A stretch of 64,000 nt of DNA from CAWCPR01 sp963797475. GTDB lineage: Bacteria; Chloroflexota; Anaerolineae; Anaerolineales; UBA4823. The notes beneath the pieces are model-generated. The model was not told the origin of the DNA. It searched no databases and saw only the letters and a program-made list of their open reading frames with translations. Within the stretch, counting starts at the first letter, position 1. Each line of letters opens with the position of its first letter. Both the position numbers and the translations under genes were made by a program. The stretch lies in the NCBI GenBank assembly GCA_963797475.1, contig CAWCPR010000001.1, positions 1,178,001-1,242,000 of the forward strand, written 5' to 3'. Below are positions 8,004 through 17,210 of the stretch, piece by piece.

Positions 8004-10280
8004 TTAGATTTTCCCCAATCCCTTCAACACCCTTTCCGGGGTGAGCGGGAATTCATAAAACCACACGCCCGTGGCGTCGTGCAGCGCGGCGGTCACCGCC
8101 GGAGCCAGCGGTAAGAAAGGCATTTCAGCCATACCGCGCGCCCCCCATGGGCCGATGGGGTCGGGGTATTCGAGGATCAGGGAATGGATACGGTCCGGGA
8201 CATCCAAAACCGTGGGAATCAGGTAAGTGGATAGATGCTGCGTTTGAACGTAGCCGCTCTTCTGAACGAAATTTTCCAGGATTGTATAACCAGCCGCCTG
8301 GACAACCGCTCCCTCGATCTGCCCTTGAACCTGCTGAGGGTTAATCGCCTTACCTACATCGTCCGCAGATACGACATCCAGGATGCGCACATGGCCAGTC
8401 TCCATATCTACCTCTACGGTAACTGCTTGCGCCACGTAGCCGTAGGAAAAATTCGGCTCGGACCTGCCCGTTTGGGGATCCAACGGCGTCGTGCGCGGCG
8501 GCCGGTATTGGTACCTGGCGACGGCCGGACGCTCTTCAGCCTGCCACTTTTCCAGGGCCAGCTCGCAAGCGCCTTTGATCGCATTGCCGGCCATGAACGT
8601 CATGCGCGAGGCGGAGGCGCTGCCAGAATTATCCGTCTTTGCCGTGTCGGACACGACCATTTCAATCTTATCCAATGAAACGTGGAGGGCCTCAGCCGCC
8701 ATTTGAGCGAAGACGGTGTGCGCTCCCTGGCCCACATCCGCCCCAGCGTGGTAAACCACCGCCCGCTCGATTGCAGCGCCGCCATACAGCTCAACGGTGG
8801 ACCAGCAATTCTCCGGCGCCCCGTAAGAAAACCCGACGTTCTTGAATGCGCAGGCAAAGCCCAGCCCGCGTCTTAAATGATCCCCCGAAGCAGACCCGCT
8901 GCCGTGATCGGAAAGTGAGGAGCCGCCATCGGCGCTGCCATTGGTGCCGCCGTTCGAGCCGTTTTCAAGGCGCTTCCAGCCATCCGCAGCGGTTTCGGTC
9001 CAGCCGGAGGCCTGGGCGCAGCGCTCGATAACCTGCGGCAGGCTTACCCCCTTTGGCAAGGGGGTGCCCACACTCATCAGGGAGCCCTCTCTCAACACGT
9101 TACGCACGCGAATTTCCACCGGGTCCATGCCGAGCGCTTCAGCCAGCCGGTTCAATTGGGTCTCGGCAGCGAAAGCTCCTTGCGGCCCCCCAAATCCGCG
9201 GAACGCGCCGCCGGGGATATTGTTGGTATAGACCGCGTAAGAATCCACTTTTACATTCGGGATCTCGTACGGGCCGGTGCACATCAAGGTCGCATTGCCC
9301 AGGACCTTGGTGGATGTATATGCATAAGCGCCGCCATCCGCAATAACCTTAACATCTGCTGCGATCACCTTCCCTTCCCGGGTAGCTCCCCAACGGGCGC
9401 GGATCACGTAAGGATGGCGCTTGTGGTGGCCGATGATCGATTCCTCTCGGCTCCAGATGATCTTTACTGGCCGGTTCAGGCCGCGCTGGTGCAGGCGCCA
9501 GGCAGCCAGGGCCAAAACGATCTGGACCGACATATCTTCTCGCCCGCCAAAAGCGCCTCCGATCGCCGGGTAAATGATGCGCACCTGGTCGAGCGGAAGC
9601 CCAAGCGCATGGGCGATCTGTTCCTGGTCCTCGTGCGTCCACTGGCCGGCGACCTGGACGGTGACCCGGCCCTCATGGTCGATATACCCCAGGCCAGCCT
9701 CCGGCTGCAGGTAAGCGTGTTCTTGCGCCGGGGTGTGATATTCCCCCTCGACGATGACGTCGGCCTGGTCAAAAGCCGCCTCGACGTCGCCTTTGCGAAT
9801 CCGGTATTGGCAGAAAACATTCGAGCCGGTTTCCGGGTGCAAGAGCGGTTGGTCCGCCAACATCGCTTTTTCCGGGTTATCCACCAGCTGCAGGTCTTCA
9901 TATTCCACTTCGATCAAGTCGCGCCCTTGCGCAGCGATCTCTTCCGTCTCGGCGACAACCACCGCCACCTGGTCGCCCACAAAACGGACCCGGTCCGCAT
10001 AGGGTTTAGCGGACCCCGGGCCGCATAAGACCGGCTGGTCCGGAAGGATGAGCCCGTACTCGTTGAGCGGCACATCCTTTGCTGTGAAAACCGCGATCAC
10101 GCCCGGCAATGCCTGCGCCCTGGACGTATCCAGGCGGCGGATGATCGCATGCGGGCGAAGCGCGAAGAGAATTTTCATGTATGCCTGGTTGGGCATATTG
10201 ATATCGCCGGGGTATAAAGTCTGACCGGTGACCTTCCCAACTGCATCCATACGTTTCACTGGTTGTCCAATAGTTCCCAT
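8004..10280 (-). CDS. Xanthine dehydrogenase-family molybdopterin-binding subunit
   Basis: A 758-residue Mo-binding subunit of the xanthine oxidase family (PucD/XdhA/CoxL-like). The N-terminal a/b hammerhead (GKVTGQTLYPGDI onward) is followed by the Mo-binding core with GGAFGGRED, FRGFGGPQ and GQGAHTVFAQMAAEAL. The catalytic Glu is in the C-terminal GARGMAEMPFLP segment. A Gly/Ser/Asn-rich linker of about 30 residues interrupts the core near residues 445-478. It lacks its own FeS and FAD parts; the FAD-[2Fe-2S] fusion encoded at 14948-16387 is a likely partner. Substrate unknown; purines or N-heterocycles are the usual family substrates. Confidence 0.92.
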   Translation of the reverse strand: MGTIGQPVKRMDAVGKVTGQTLYPGDINMPNQAYMKILFALRPHAIIRRLDTSRAQALPGVIAVFTAKDVPLNEYGLILPDQPVLCGPGSAKPYADRVRFVGDQVAVVVAETEEIAAQGRDLIEVEYEDLQLVDNPEKAMLADQPLLHPETGSNVFCQYRIRKGDVEAAFDQADVIVEGEYHTPAQEHAYLQPEAGLGYIDHEGRVTVQVAGQWTHEDQEQIAHALGLPLDQVRIIYPAIGGAFGGREDMSVQIVLALAAWRLHQRGLNRPVKIIWSREESIIGHHKRHPYVIRARWGATREGKVIAADVKVIADGGAYAYTSTKVLGNATLMCTGPYEIPNVKVDSYAVYTNNIPGGAFRGFGGPQGAFAAETQLNRLAEALGMDPVEIRVRNVLREGSLMSVGTPLPKGVSLPQVIERCAQASGWTETAADGWKRLENGSNGGTNGSADGGSSLSDHGSGSASGDHLRRGLGFACAFKNVGFSYGAPENCWSTVELYGGAAIERAVVYHAGADVGQGAHTVFAQMAAEALHVSLDKIEMVVSDTAKTDNSGSASASRMTFMAGNAIKGACELALEKWQAEERPAVARYQYRPPRTTPLDPQTGRSEPNFSYGYVAQAVTVEVDMETGHVRILDVVSADDVGKAINPQQVQGQIEGAVVQAAGYTILENFVQKSGYVQTQHLSTYLIPTVLDVPDRIHSLILEYPDPIGPWGARGMAEMPFLPLAPAVTAALHDATGVWFYEFPLTPERVLKGLGKI

Positions 10281-10321
10281 TCGTCCTCTCTATCGGGGTA
10301 ATGTTCATTTATTCATCAAAA

Positions 10322-10351
10322 TAGGGGGGCCAATCGGGAAATGCCCCCCCT
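10322..10351 (-). terminator. Terminator-like hairpin after the EamA gene
   Basis: On the minus strand a GGGGGGC arm and a GCCCCCC arm enclose a 12-base loop and are followed by TATTTTG. It lies between the end of the EamA exporter gene and the start of the Mo-subunit gene, so it could end the exporter transcript. The T-tract is short. Confidence 0.55.
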
Positions 10352-10379
10352 TCCGGTCCAAATTGGAACAGTTCTTAAA

Positions 10380-11306
10380 TTATACCCTGCCTGAGGCTTT
10401 GTAGCGACCGCGCTGGGCAGCTCCGGGAGGCTGGTTTACCAACCAGACCCCGCCTAAGATGAACGCGCCTCCCGCCAGCGAAGCGAACAGCAGCGCTTCC
10501 CCTAAAATCAACGCCGCAACCACAACCGCAACCAGCGGCTCAATATACAGGAACACTCCCAACTGGGAAGCAGGGATTTTTTGCAGAGCATCGTACCAAA
10601 ATATATAGGCGAAACCGGAGCAGAATATCCCCAGAAAGGCGACCCCGAGCCAACCGCCATAGGTCAGGTGACCCACGTCGGCGAACCCTGCCCCACTGAC
10701 AAAGAGAACCGATGTGAACAACCAGCCAGCGCTCATCACGTAAAACATCATGAGCGCGGCCGGGTGGTTCTGCAGTGCCTTGCGCGAGATCACCGAAAAT
10801 ACGGCCCAATTGACGGCGCTGATCAAAATCAAAATATCTCCAGGGGCGCCGAATGAGCCCGAAGCGATCGAGCCCAAATCCCCATTGCTGACCACCAATA
10901 AGACTCCCAGGGCTGCCAGGGCGATGCCAAAAACTCGCTGCCATCCCAATCTTTCTTTCAATATCGACCAACCCAGTAGCGCCATGAAAACGGGGGTCGT
11001 CGAAACGATCCAGGCGGTGGTCGAGGCCTGGGCCGTCACCAGCCCGGTAGATTGCAGCCACTGGTGAAGGGTGATGCCCAGGAATCCCAGAAGGCTGAAC
11101 AGACCCAGGTCTTTCAGGCCCGGCAGCCTTAACTGCCTGCGCGCGACCACCGCCGCCCCCAAAATCAGCGAGCCCATCGCGAAACGCAGCCAAACCACAG
11201 TCACCGGGGCGATCTCTCGCAAGGCAATCTTGGTGGCAATAAAAGAAGCGCCCCAGATAAGGACGCATAAGAATGCTTTCAGGTAAGCGATCCGCCTCTC
11301 ACGCAT
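10380..11306 (-). CDS. EamA/DMT superfamily transporter
   Basis: A 308-residue membrane protein with two EamA repeats and about ten hydrophobic segments. The N-terminal repeat opens with LIWGASFIATKIAL, the typical EamA start. The second repeat begins near residue 155 (GDILILISAVNWAVFSVISRKA). Family members export or import small metabolites such as amino acids and drugs. It sits between the two molybdenum hydroxylase gene groups, so export of a pathway product is possible but unproven. Confidence 0.9.
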   Translation of the reverse strand: MRERRIAYLKAFLCVLIWGASFIATKIALREIAPVTVVWLRFAMGSLILGAAVVARRQLRLPGLKDLGLFSLLGFLGITLHQWLQSTGLVTAQASTTAWIVSTTPVFMALLGWSILKERLGWQRVFGIALAALGVLLVVSNGDLGSIASGSFGAPGDILILISAVNWAVFSVISRKALQNHPAALMMFYVMSAGWLFTSVLFVSGAGFADVGHLTYGGWLGVAFLGIFCSGFAYIFWYDALQKIPASQLGVFLYIEPLVAVVVAALILGEALLFASLAGGAFILGGVWLVNQPPGAAQRGRYKASGRV

Positions 11307-11467
11307 CCGCTGATTATATCTTTTGGCTGGCTTTATTTGCTATCCAGGTGTCTGTTAGATCGGATTATCAGGGCCATCTTGTGATACGATTTAAACGGAG
11401 AAGCCCGATGCACAGATCCCACTCTGGCATAGCCCACACAACCTGATACAAAATCCCTTGAGGACCC

Positions 11468-12817
11468 ATGACTGACATTTCTGATTCCGAAATCCTTCCA
11501 CTTTCACTGGAGCACAGCTTCTGGACCTGGTCGGCCCAGGCGAAAGTCTCTCCGATCCCGGTCAAGCGAGCCAAAGGGGTTTACTTCTGGGATGTCAACG
11601 ACAAGCGCTACCTGGATTTCAATTCCATGGTCATGTGCGTCAACATTGGGCACGGCGATGAACGCGTGATCAACGCCATCATCGAGCAGGCCAAGGCTTT
11701 GCCGTTCGCCGGGCCTGCCATGGCGACCAGGCCGAGGGCCATCCTCGGGAAGCTGCTTTCGGAGATCACACCTGGAAACCTGGACCGCATACTTTTCACC
11801 CTGGGCGGCGCGGATGCCAATGAAAACGCCGTAAAACTGGCGCGCGCCTACACGGGCAAGCATAAGATCCTGGCTCGCTACCGTTCGTATCATGGGGCGA
11901 CTGCCGGCGCGATGGCGCTGACCGGCGACCCCCGCCGCGTGGCCTGGGAGCCGAACCTCATGCCGGGAGTGGTCCATTTCCTGGACCCATATCGCTACCG
12001 CTCCACGTTTCACCGCAGCAATCCAAATCTGGCGGAGGCCGATTTCAGCCTGGACTACCTCAACCATCTTGAAGAGATTATCCAGTATGAAGGGCCTGAA
12101 ACGATTGCAGCGCTGCTCATCGAAACGGTAACTGGCACCAACGGAGTGATCGTCCCGCCGGAAGGATATTTGCGAGGCGTGCGCAGCATGTGCGACCGCT
12201 ACGGGATCTTGCTCGTCGCCGACGAAGTCATGAGCGGTTTTGGGCGCACGGGCAAATGGTTTGCCGTCGACCATTGGGACGTGGTTCCGGACCTCATGAC
12301 CATGGCGAAAGGCCTGACTTCCGCATATGCTCCATTGGGGGCAGTCGCCATGCGCCCCGAGATCGCCGAGTTTTTCAACCAGCGGGTCTACCAGGGCGGG
12401 TTGACCTACAACGCCCATCCCATCTGCCTGGCGGCGGCGATCGCTAATATCCAGGTGATACAGGAAGATCACCTGGTGGAGCACGCCAACACGCTCGGAC
12501 CGGTGTTGCGGCGTTTGCTGACCGAGCTGGGCGAAGAGCACCCCTCCGTAGGCGATGTGCGCTCGATCGGCTTGTTCGGCGTCATCGAGCTGGTGCGCGA
12601 CCGGCGAACCAAGGAACCGCTGGCGCCATACAACGGCAGCAGTCCGGAGATGAACGCGCTGCGCCAATACCTGCTCGAGCACGGGCTTTACGTTTACACG
12701 CACTGGCACACCGTGCTGATTATTCCCCCTCTAATCATCACCGAGGAACAGCTTGGCGATGGGTTTGATATCCTCGACAAAGCCCTGGAAATCGCCGACG
12801 CGGCGGTTAAGAATTAA
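11468..12817 (+). CDS. Class III PLP-dependent aminotransferase
   Basis: A 449-residue fold-type I aminotransferase of the omega-amino acid:pyruvate group. The cofactor-binding GGADANENAVKLAR, the DEVMSGFGRTG segment with the PLP-contacting Asp, and the Schiff-base Lys in MAKGLTSAYAPLGA are all present. Start at 11468, with a TTGAGGA ribosome site 3-4 bases before the ATG. It is the only plus-strand gene in the 3-26 kb block and converges on the 581-residue unknown with a 13-bp gap. The amino donor cannot be told from sequence. Confidence 0.92.
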   Translation: MTDISDSEILPLSLEHSFWTWSAQAKVSPIPVKRAKGVYFWDVNDKRYLDFNSMVMCVNIGHGDERVINAIIEQAKALPFAGPAMATRPRAILGKLLSEITPGNLDRILFTLGGADANENAVKLARAYTGKHKILARYRSYHGATAGAMALTGDPRRVAWEPNLMPGVVHFLDPYRYRSTFHRSNPNLAEADFSLDYLNHLEEIIQYEGPETIAALLIETVTGTNGVIVPPEGYLRGVRSMCDRYGILLVADEVMSGFGRTGKWFAVDHWDVVPDLMTMAKGLTSAYAPLGAVAMRPEIAEFFNQRVYQGGLTYNAHPICLAAAIANIQVIQEDHLVEHANTLGPVLRRLLTELGEEHPSVGDVRSIGLFGVIELVRDRRTKEPLAPYNGSSPEMNALRQYLLEHGLYVYTHWHTVLIIPPLIITEEQLGDGFDILDKALEIADAAVKN

Positions 12818-12830
12818 GCCTTCGATGTTT

Positions 12831-14576
12831 TTATAGCGGCGCAGGTTCGGGAGCCGGTTTATTCAAGCTGCGCAGGCGCTCGAGCTGTAATATCCTGCGC
12901 AGCACCGCCACGCTGACGGCATATGTGGAATCCATCCCAAAGTAAGAAAGGCTGCCGGCGCCGAGATTCTTGCCTTTGCTAAGCGGCGTGTCGGAAGCGT
13001 AATGGGCGATCCCCAGATCGAAGAGCAAACCATAGAGATTCACGATCTCGTTCACCGGGTGGCGCTTGGGGCGGTACATTTCATACACAGCCGAAAGATA
13101 GGGCCCAGCCTCCATTTCAATATCCGTGTAGCCCTCCCGGTAAAACACATCCATATAATGAGCGGTCTGTAAAAATGTGCCCTGGACGGTAACGGCCTTT
13201 TGATTATCCAAAACCGTGCCATATTTAAGGTAACGCGAGACATTCGCGGCGCTGAACGTGTTCGGAAACAAAAAAGTGTTCTGTGATTGTTCGTCGTGGA
13301 CGACGTTCGGGACCATCACATCTCCAACCACCCCGTTCAGGCTGGCGGCTTTCCCCATCACATACACACCCAGCACTTCACCCACATGCTCAGCTACTTC
13401 GGTGAGGATATTGTAAGCTGCCAGGCCGAGCGGATAATCGACATTCAGGATCAGCGCATCGCTATGGGCCAGGAAGCTGGCCGCCGTTGCCAGATCGCCG
13501 CCGGTGATACGCGGGTCCATCAAGGCAGGGTCCAGGCGACCGAGGTCGATCACCTGCGCTTCGACGTCGAAATAATGCTCGCTCGGAATGGTCAAGATGC
13601 CATATTGGGCCTCATGATCCTCCTGGGCCTCGGTCAATGCCTCGCCTTGCGGAGTCCGCTGGAATTTCTTGTAAACGTAATAAAGAAAATTCTCCTTGAT
13701 GGAAGGCACTTGCTGCGATAGGATATCTTTCCATTCATTCAACAGGCCCTGATTGCCAGGTTCTTTCAAATAATTAACCAGGGATTCCTCGTGCTGAAGC
13801 GCAAAACCCGAGAGCAGGTTCACCAGGCTGTGGACATTGCTGGAAACGAAATAAACCGGCCTGTTGGCCAAATCCGGCGCAGCTCGCTCGATGTTTCCCC
13901 ACCAGGAATGGGTAGCCCGGCGATACTCACTATACGAGCCGCTTAAAAGCTGGACGCGCAGGCTGCGTTCCTGTTCGGCGATACGCCCCAGGTAATAACC
14001 GGTATCTTTATCCCAGATGGCGCACAACCGATCGACATCCTCATGAGGGATCCCCAGGATGTCCGCCAGCCCTGTGCTGCCAGAAATCGTGTCGCAGATA
14101 TCATCCAACGACAACAACTCCGGGAGCCGCTGCAACCTTTGGTGCAGCTTGTTCCATTCAATCTGGTAAGCGGTCAGCAGCGGAATGATATCGTCGATAT
14201 CTGAGCGGCTGGCGATCAAACAAGCCAGGGTTTCATCCCGGTCATAAAAACAATGCCGCCGGCGTGCCAAAGCTGCGACCGGCTCCCAGGAGAATATGTC
14301 TCCAAAGCCGGCCCTCGAAAAAACGTCCGCGCTCTGGCCCAGGACCACCAGTTGGACATCCACCAGGCAGGAGGGCATACGCAACAGACTGTAGATAAAA
14401 GCGGACATATCCGGAATCGGGTCGCCTGACCCAGGATGGAGCAAGGAATTCATCCCGGTATGAACCCCTTCCAGCGTCCGGATTTGCACTTCCGCGGTGG
14501 AGCGCAGCAGGGAATAATACGTACGCTGGTAGAGCTCGACTTCTTCCGATTCGGTGCTGGGTATAGTTCTTTCCAT
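12831..14576 (-). CDS. Uncharacterised protein with nucleoside phosphorylase-like C-terminal half
   Basis: A 581-residue soluble protein I cannot assign to a characterised family. The N-terminal 300 residues show no motif I recognise. The C-terminal part (about 390-540) resembles the PNP/UDP phosphorylase fold: a GKAASLNGVVGDVMVP stretch in the position of the family's G..G.L...GDVVIP loop, and an EMEAG motif like the EMEAA substrate-binding signature. Conserved-looking length and codon use argue that it is real. It is followed 13 bp downstream by the convergent aminotransferase and preceded by a small membrane protein. Placement beside xanthine dehydrogenase genes would suit purine nucleoside handling, but that is inference. 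Confidence 0.8.
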   Translation of the reverse strand: MERTIPSTESEEVELYQRTYYSLLRSTAEVQIRTLEGVHTGMNSLLHPGSGDPIPDMSAFIYSLLRMPSCLVDVQLVVLGQSADVFSRAGFGDIFSWEPVAALARRRHCFYDRDETLACLIASRSDIDDIIPLLTAYQIEWNKLHQRLQRLPELLSLDDICDTISGSTGLADILGIPHEDVDRLCAIWDKDTGYYLGRIAEQERSLRVQLLSGSYSEYRRATHSWWGNIERAAPDLANRPVYFVSSNVHSLVNLLSGFALQHEESLVNYLKEPGNQGLLNEWKDILSQQVPSIKENFLYYVYKKFQRTPQGEALTEAQEDHEAQYGILTIPSEHYFDVEAQVIDLGRLDPALMDPRITGGDLATAASFLAHSDALILNVDYPLGLAAYNILTEVAEHVGEVLGVYVMGKAASLNGVVGDVMVPNVVHDEQSQNTFLFPNTFSAANVSRYLKYGTVLDNQKAVTVQGTFLQTAHYMDVFYREGYTDIEMEAGPYLSAVYEMYRPKRHPVNEIVNLYGLLFDLGIAHYASDTPLSKGKNLGAGSLSYFGMDSTYAVSVAVLRRILQLERLRSLNKPAPEPAPL

Positions 14577-14589
14577 GGGATTGTGTAAA

Positions 14590-14970
14590 TTAACGCCGGC
14601 GCCGCGAACGGCCCCAATCCGGCGGAGCGTCGGTTGGGCCTAAGCGCGGTGGGCCGATCACGCGGTACAACAGGTTGAATAAAACCGTCATCAGTCCAAA
14701 ACCAAAGAGCGCCAGGATCACTGCGGTCACCAGGTTAGCATACAGGTACGGGACCTTCCCGATCAGGGGCAGTGTGACGCTTTGGGCAAACTCCCTGGGA
14801 ACGACCAACCACCTCTGGCGCAAATTTTCCTGAACCAGGAGCACCGCGCCGGCATAGGCCATGACCGGGATCAAAATCATCATCAAGCAGCCTATCCCGC
14901 GCCACAAGGGGTGGACTGCCCAGCGATCCCGCTTTACAGGCGCCTTTTCATATTGTCGATATTTGGTCAC
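14590..14970 (-). CDS. Small two-TM membrane protein of unknown function
   Basis: A 126-residue protein with a basic N-terminus, a first membrane segment at about 26-46 (C-L-M-M-I-L-I-P-V-M), a loop of about 30 residues, a second membrane segment at about 78-102, and an Arg-rich tail. It overlaps the end of the FAD-[2Fe-2S] gene by 23 bp and lies 13 bp before the 581-residue gene, so it is probably co-transcribed with both. No family recognised. Confidence 0.7.
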   Translation of the reverse strand: MTKYRQYEKAPVKRDRWAVHPLWRGIGCLMMILIPVMAYAGAVLLVQENLRQRWLVVPREFAQSVTLPLIGKVPYLYANLVTAVILALFGFGLMTVLFNLLYRVIGPPRLGPTDAPPDWGRSRRRR

Positions 14971-16387
14971 GAGAACCTCCGTCAGACGCGCGCTCGATAG
15001 CCTGGACGATCTTAAAATACCCGGTGCAGCGGCACAAGTTGCCTGTGATCGCCTGCTGGATCTCCTCTTTCACGGGGTGTGGGCGTTCCTCGAGCAATTT
15101 AGCCGCCGACATCAAGAATCCCGGAGTGCAGTAGCCGCACTGCACTGCCCCTTCATCGATAAACGCCTGCTGCACCGGGTGCAGGTGGTCGCCGGTCGCC
15201 AGGCCCTCAATCGTGACAATTTCAGCGCCGTGGGCGCGGCCGGCCGGCACCAGGCAGCTCATCACCGCTTTCCCATCCAGGAACACCGTGCAGGCGCCGC
15301 ACTCCCCCTCAGCGCAGCCTTCTTTCGTGCCGATCAGGCCGGCCTCCTCGCGCAGTAGCCGCAGCAATGTCTTGTGATGTCCGCTGGTGAAGGTAAATTC
15401 CTTGCCGTTGATGCGAGTGACGATTGGGACGCCAGTGCAGTGGACCGTGCTCTCGACCAGCCGGGGAGCGCTGCCGTTGTCCGCCGGGCTGGCGAGCAGC
15501 ACCGGGTTAGCCGGGAAGTCCTGAATCTCTTCATTATGCTGGATCATTCTCAGCGCCCGCTGCACACAAATCCGCACCATTTCACGCCGGTATTCGCCGG
15601 AACCACGCACATCGTCGATCGGCTGTGCAGCCTCCATCGCGAGCTCGGCCGCGTGGGCGATGGCTGCGTCGCTCAGCTCACGACCTTCCAGGTAAGTCTC
15701 TGCTTTAAAGGCGTGGATGATCGTCGGCGCGACGGAACCCAGTGTTATCGCCGCATTCCCTAATCGGACCCCATCCAACTTAACCACCACAGCCACGTCC
15801 ACGACCGAAATTGCCTGAGCCCGGCGCAGCCCGAGCTTGACGAAGGTGCCGCGCTGGCCGGGTTGTAAGGCCGGGAAAGCGATATCCACCATCATTTCAT
15901 CCGGCTGCATCACCGTCCGGCGGACGCCGGTATAGAACTCCCTCAGGGGCACCACCCGCTCGCCGCGCACAGACGCCAGGGTTACGGCGGCCTCCAGCGC
16001 TACCAGGGGCGTGATGGTGTCATTCGCCGGGGAGGCGGTAATCAGATTGCCGGCGATTGTACCGCGATTGCGGATCTGCGGCGCGCCGACCTCCCAGGCC
16101 GCCCGCGCCAGGGGGAAACCGCGCTCCACGACCAGCTTCGAAGCGACGCAGTCGTTATGGGTCACCAGCGGCCCAAGATGGATGACCTCATCCTCATCCA
16201 TGACGATCTGGTCCAGGTTAGGGATGCGGGTCACGTCGATGAGTGTGTCGATGCCTTTGCGCACCCCTCGTTCAAGCTCAAGGATTAGATCGGTAGCGCC
16301 GGCGACGATGCGGGCGCGCTGGCCGCGCGCCGCCAGAATCTCCAAAACCTCGCCGACGCTTCTTACACTATAGTAATCCTGCCACAT
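14948..16387 (-). CDS. FAD-binding subunit fused to [2Fe-2S] subunit of a molybdenum hydroxylase
   Basis: A 479-residue fusion. Residues 1-290 are a CoxM/XdhB-type FAD domain (ARIVAGATDL pyrophosphate loop, IRNRGTIAGN second FAD motif). Residues about 320-479 are a CoxS/XdhC-type iron-sulphur subunit with the plant-type ferredoxin motif GCAEGECGACTV and the second cluster motifs CGYCTP and CRCTGY. It carries electrons from a separate Mo subunit to FAD. The ATG at 16387 is preceded by GGAGAG; an upstream TTG at 16399 would place the ribosome site inside the gene. It overlaps the XdhC-family gene by 20 bp, implying coupling. Confidence 0.92.
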   Translation of the reverse strand: MWQDYYSVRSVGEVLEILAARGQRARIVAGATDLILELERGVRKGIDTLIDVTRIPNLDQIVMDEDEVIHLGPLVTHNDCVASKLVVERGFPLARAAWEVGAPQIRNRGTIAGNLITASPANDTITPLVALEAAVTLASVRGERVVPLREFYTGVRRTVMQPDEMMVDIAFPALQPGQRGTFVKLGLRRAQAISVVDVAVVVKLDGVRLGNAAITLGSVAPTIIHAFKAETYLEGRELSDAAIAHAAELAMEAAQPIDDVRGSGEYRREMVRICVQRALRMIQHNEEIQDFPANPVLLASPADNGSAPRLVESTVHCTGVPIVTRINGKEFTFTSGHHKTLLRLLREEAGLIGTKEGCAEGECGACTVFLDGKAVMSCLVPAGRAHGAEIVTIEGLATGDHLHPVQQAFIDEGAVQCGYCTPGFLMSAAKLLEERPHPVKEEIQQAITGNLCRCTGYFKIVQAIERASDGGSRDQISTI

Positions 16388-17210
16388 ATTTCTCTCCAAG
16401 ATCCATTTGTTTTTGGCTTCTTTCTGCCGTCATCGCCCGGCCGTCGCCGCCCTGGCGCAGCATGACGATCTCCGCCAGGATGCTTAACGCGATCTCTTCA
16501 GGCGTCTCGGCTTGAATCTCCAACCCGATCGGGGAATGCACCTGGGCCAGCTTCTGCTCCGGGACCCCGGCTTCCAAAAGCTGTTGGCGCGCTGTGGCCC
16601 AGCGCCGCCTGGAGCCGATCACGCCGACATATGCAGCCGGGGAAGCCAACAGGTCCGGCATCCCGGCCACATCCACGGTGACGCCGCGCGTGGTCAGGAC
16701 CAGGTACGTCCAGGGGTTGATGTTGAGCTGATCTGCCAGGTCCGCCAACGGGACCGGGTAAAAGGCGTCCGCCTCGGGGACAGCCTGCGGCGAACAAAAC
16801 TCGGGCCGGTCATCGCTTGCCACGACCCGAAAACCGAGCCAGTGGGCCAGGTGGGCGACAGCCTTGCCGACGTGACCGAGCCCAATTACGACCACAGTCG
16901 GCCTGGGTAAGATCGGCTCCACGAAAATCTCCACTTGCCCACCGCAGACGCCGGGGTCGCCCCGGGCTGGGTCCGACATGTTGTATTGTAATAGGCGCGG
17001 CGCCGCTTCGGCAATGGCCCGCAGCGCTTCGGCGATCACCCGGCTCTCCATTTCGCCGCCCCCAACCGTACCGGTAAAACTTCCGTCCGCGAAAACGAGC
17101 ATCTTGCTCGTAACATGGCGCGGCGTAGACCCCTGGCTGCGGATGATGGTGCATAAAGCGCCGGGCTCATTGCTCTTCTCTAAATCCGCCAGGGCTTGAA
17201 GTACAGACAT
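16368..17210 (-). CDS. XdhC/CoxI family molybdenum cofactor maturation protein
   Basis: A 280-residue protein of the XdhC family, which binds molybdenum cofactor, promotes its sulfuration and inserts it into xanthine dehydrogenase-type enzymes. The N-terminal XdhC/CoxI domain shows GSTPRHVTSKMLV and GTVGGGEME; the C-terminal Rossmann domain has VIGLGHVGKAVA and the GVIGSRRRW end motif. Its ATG directly abuts the stop of the pyrophosphatase gene (TGAATG), so the two are translationally coupled. It serves one or both hydroxylases nearby. Confidence 0.92.
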   Translation of the reverse strand: MSVLQALADLEKSNEPGALCTIIRSQGSTPRHVTSKMLVFADGSFTGTVGGGEMESRVIAEALRAIAEAAPRLLQYNMSDPARGDPGVCGGQVEIFVEPILPRPTVVVIGLGHVGKAVAHLAHWLGFRVVASDDRPEFCSPQAVPEADAFYPVPLADLADQLNINPWTYLVLTTRGVTVDVAGMPDLLASPAAYVGVIGSRRRWATARQQLLEAGVPEQKLAQVHSPIGLEIQAETPEEIALSILAEIVMLRQGGDGRAMTAERSQKQMDLGEKYVAGLL

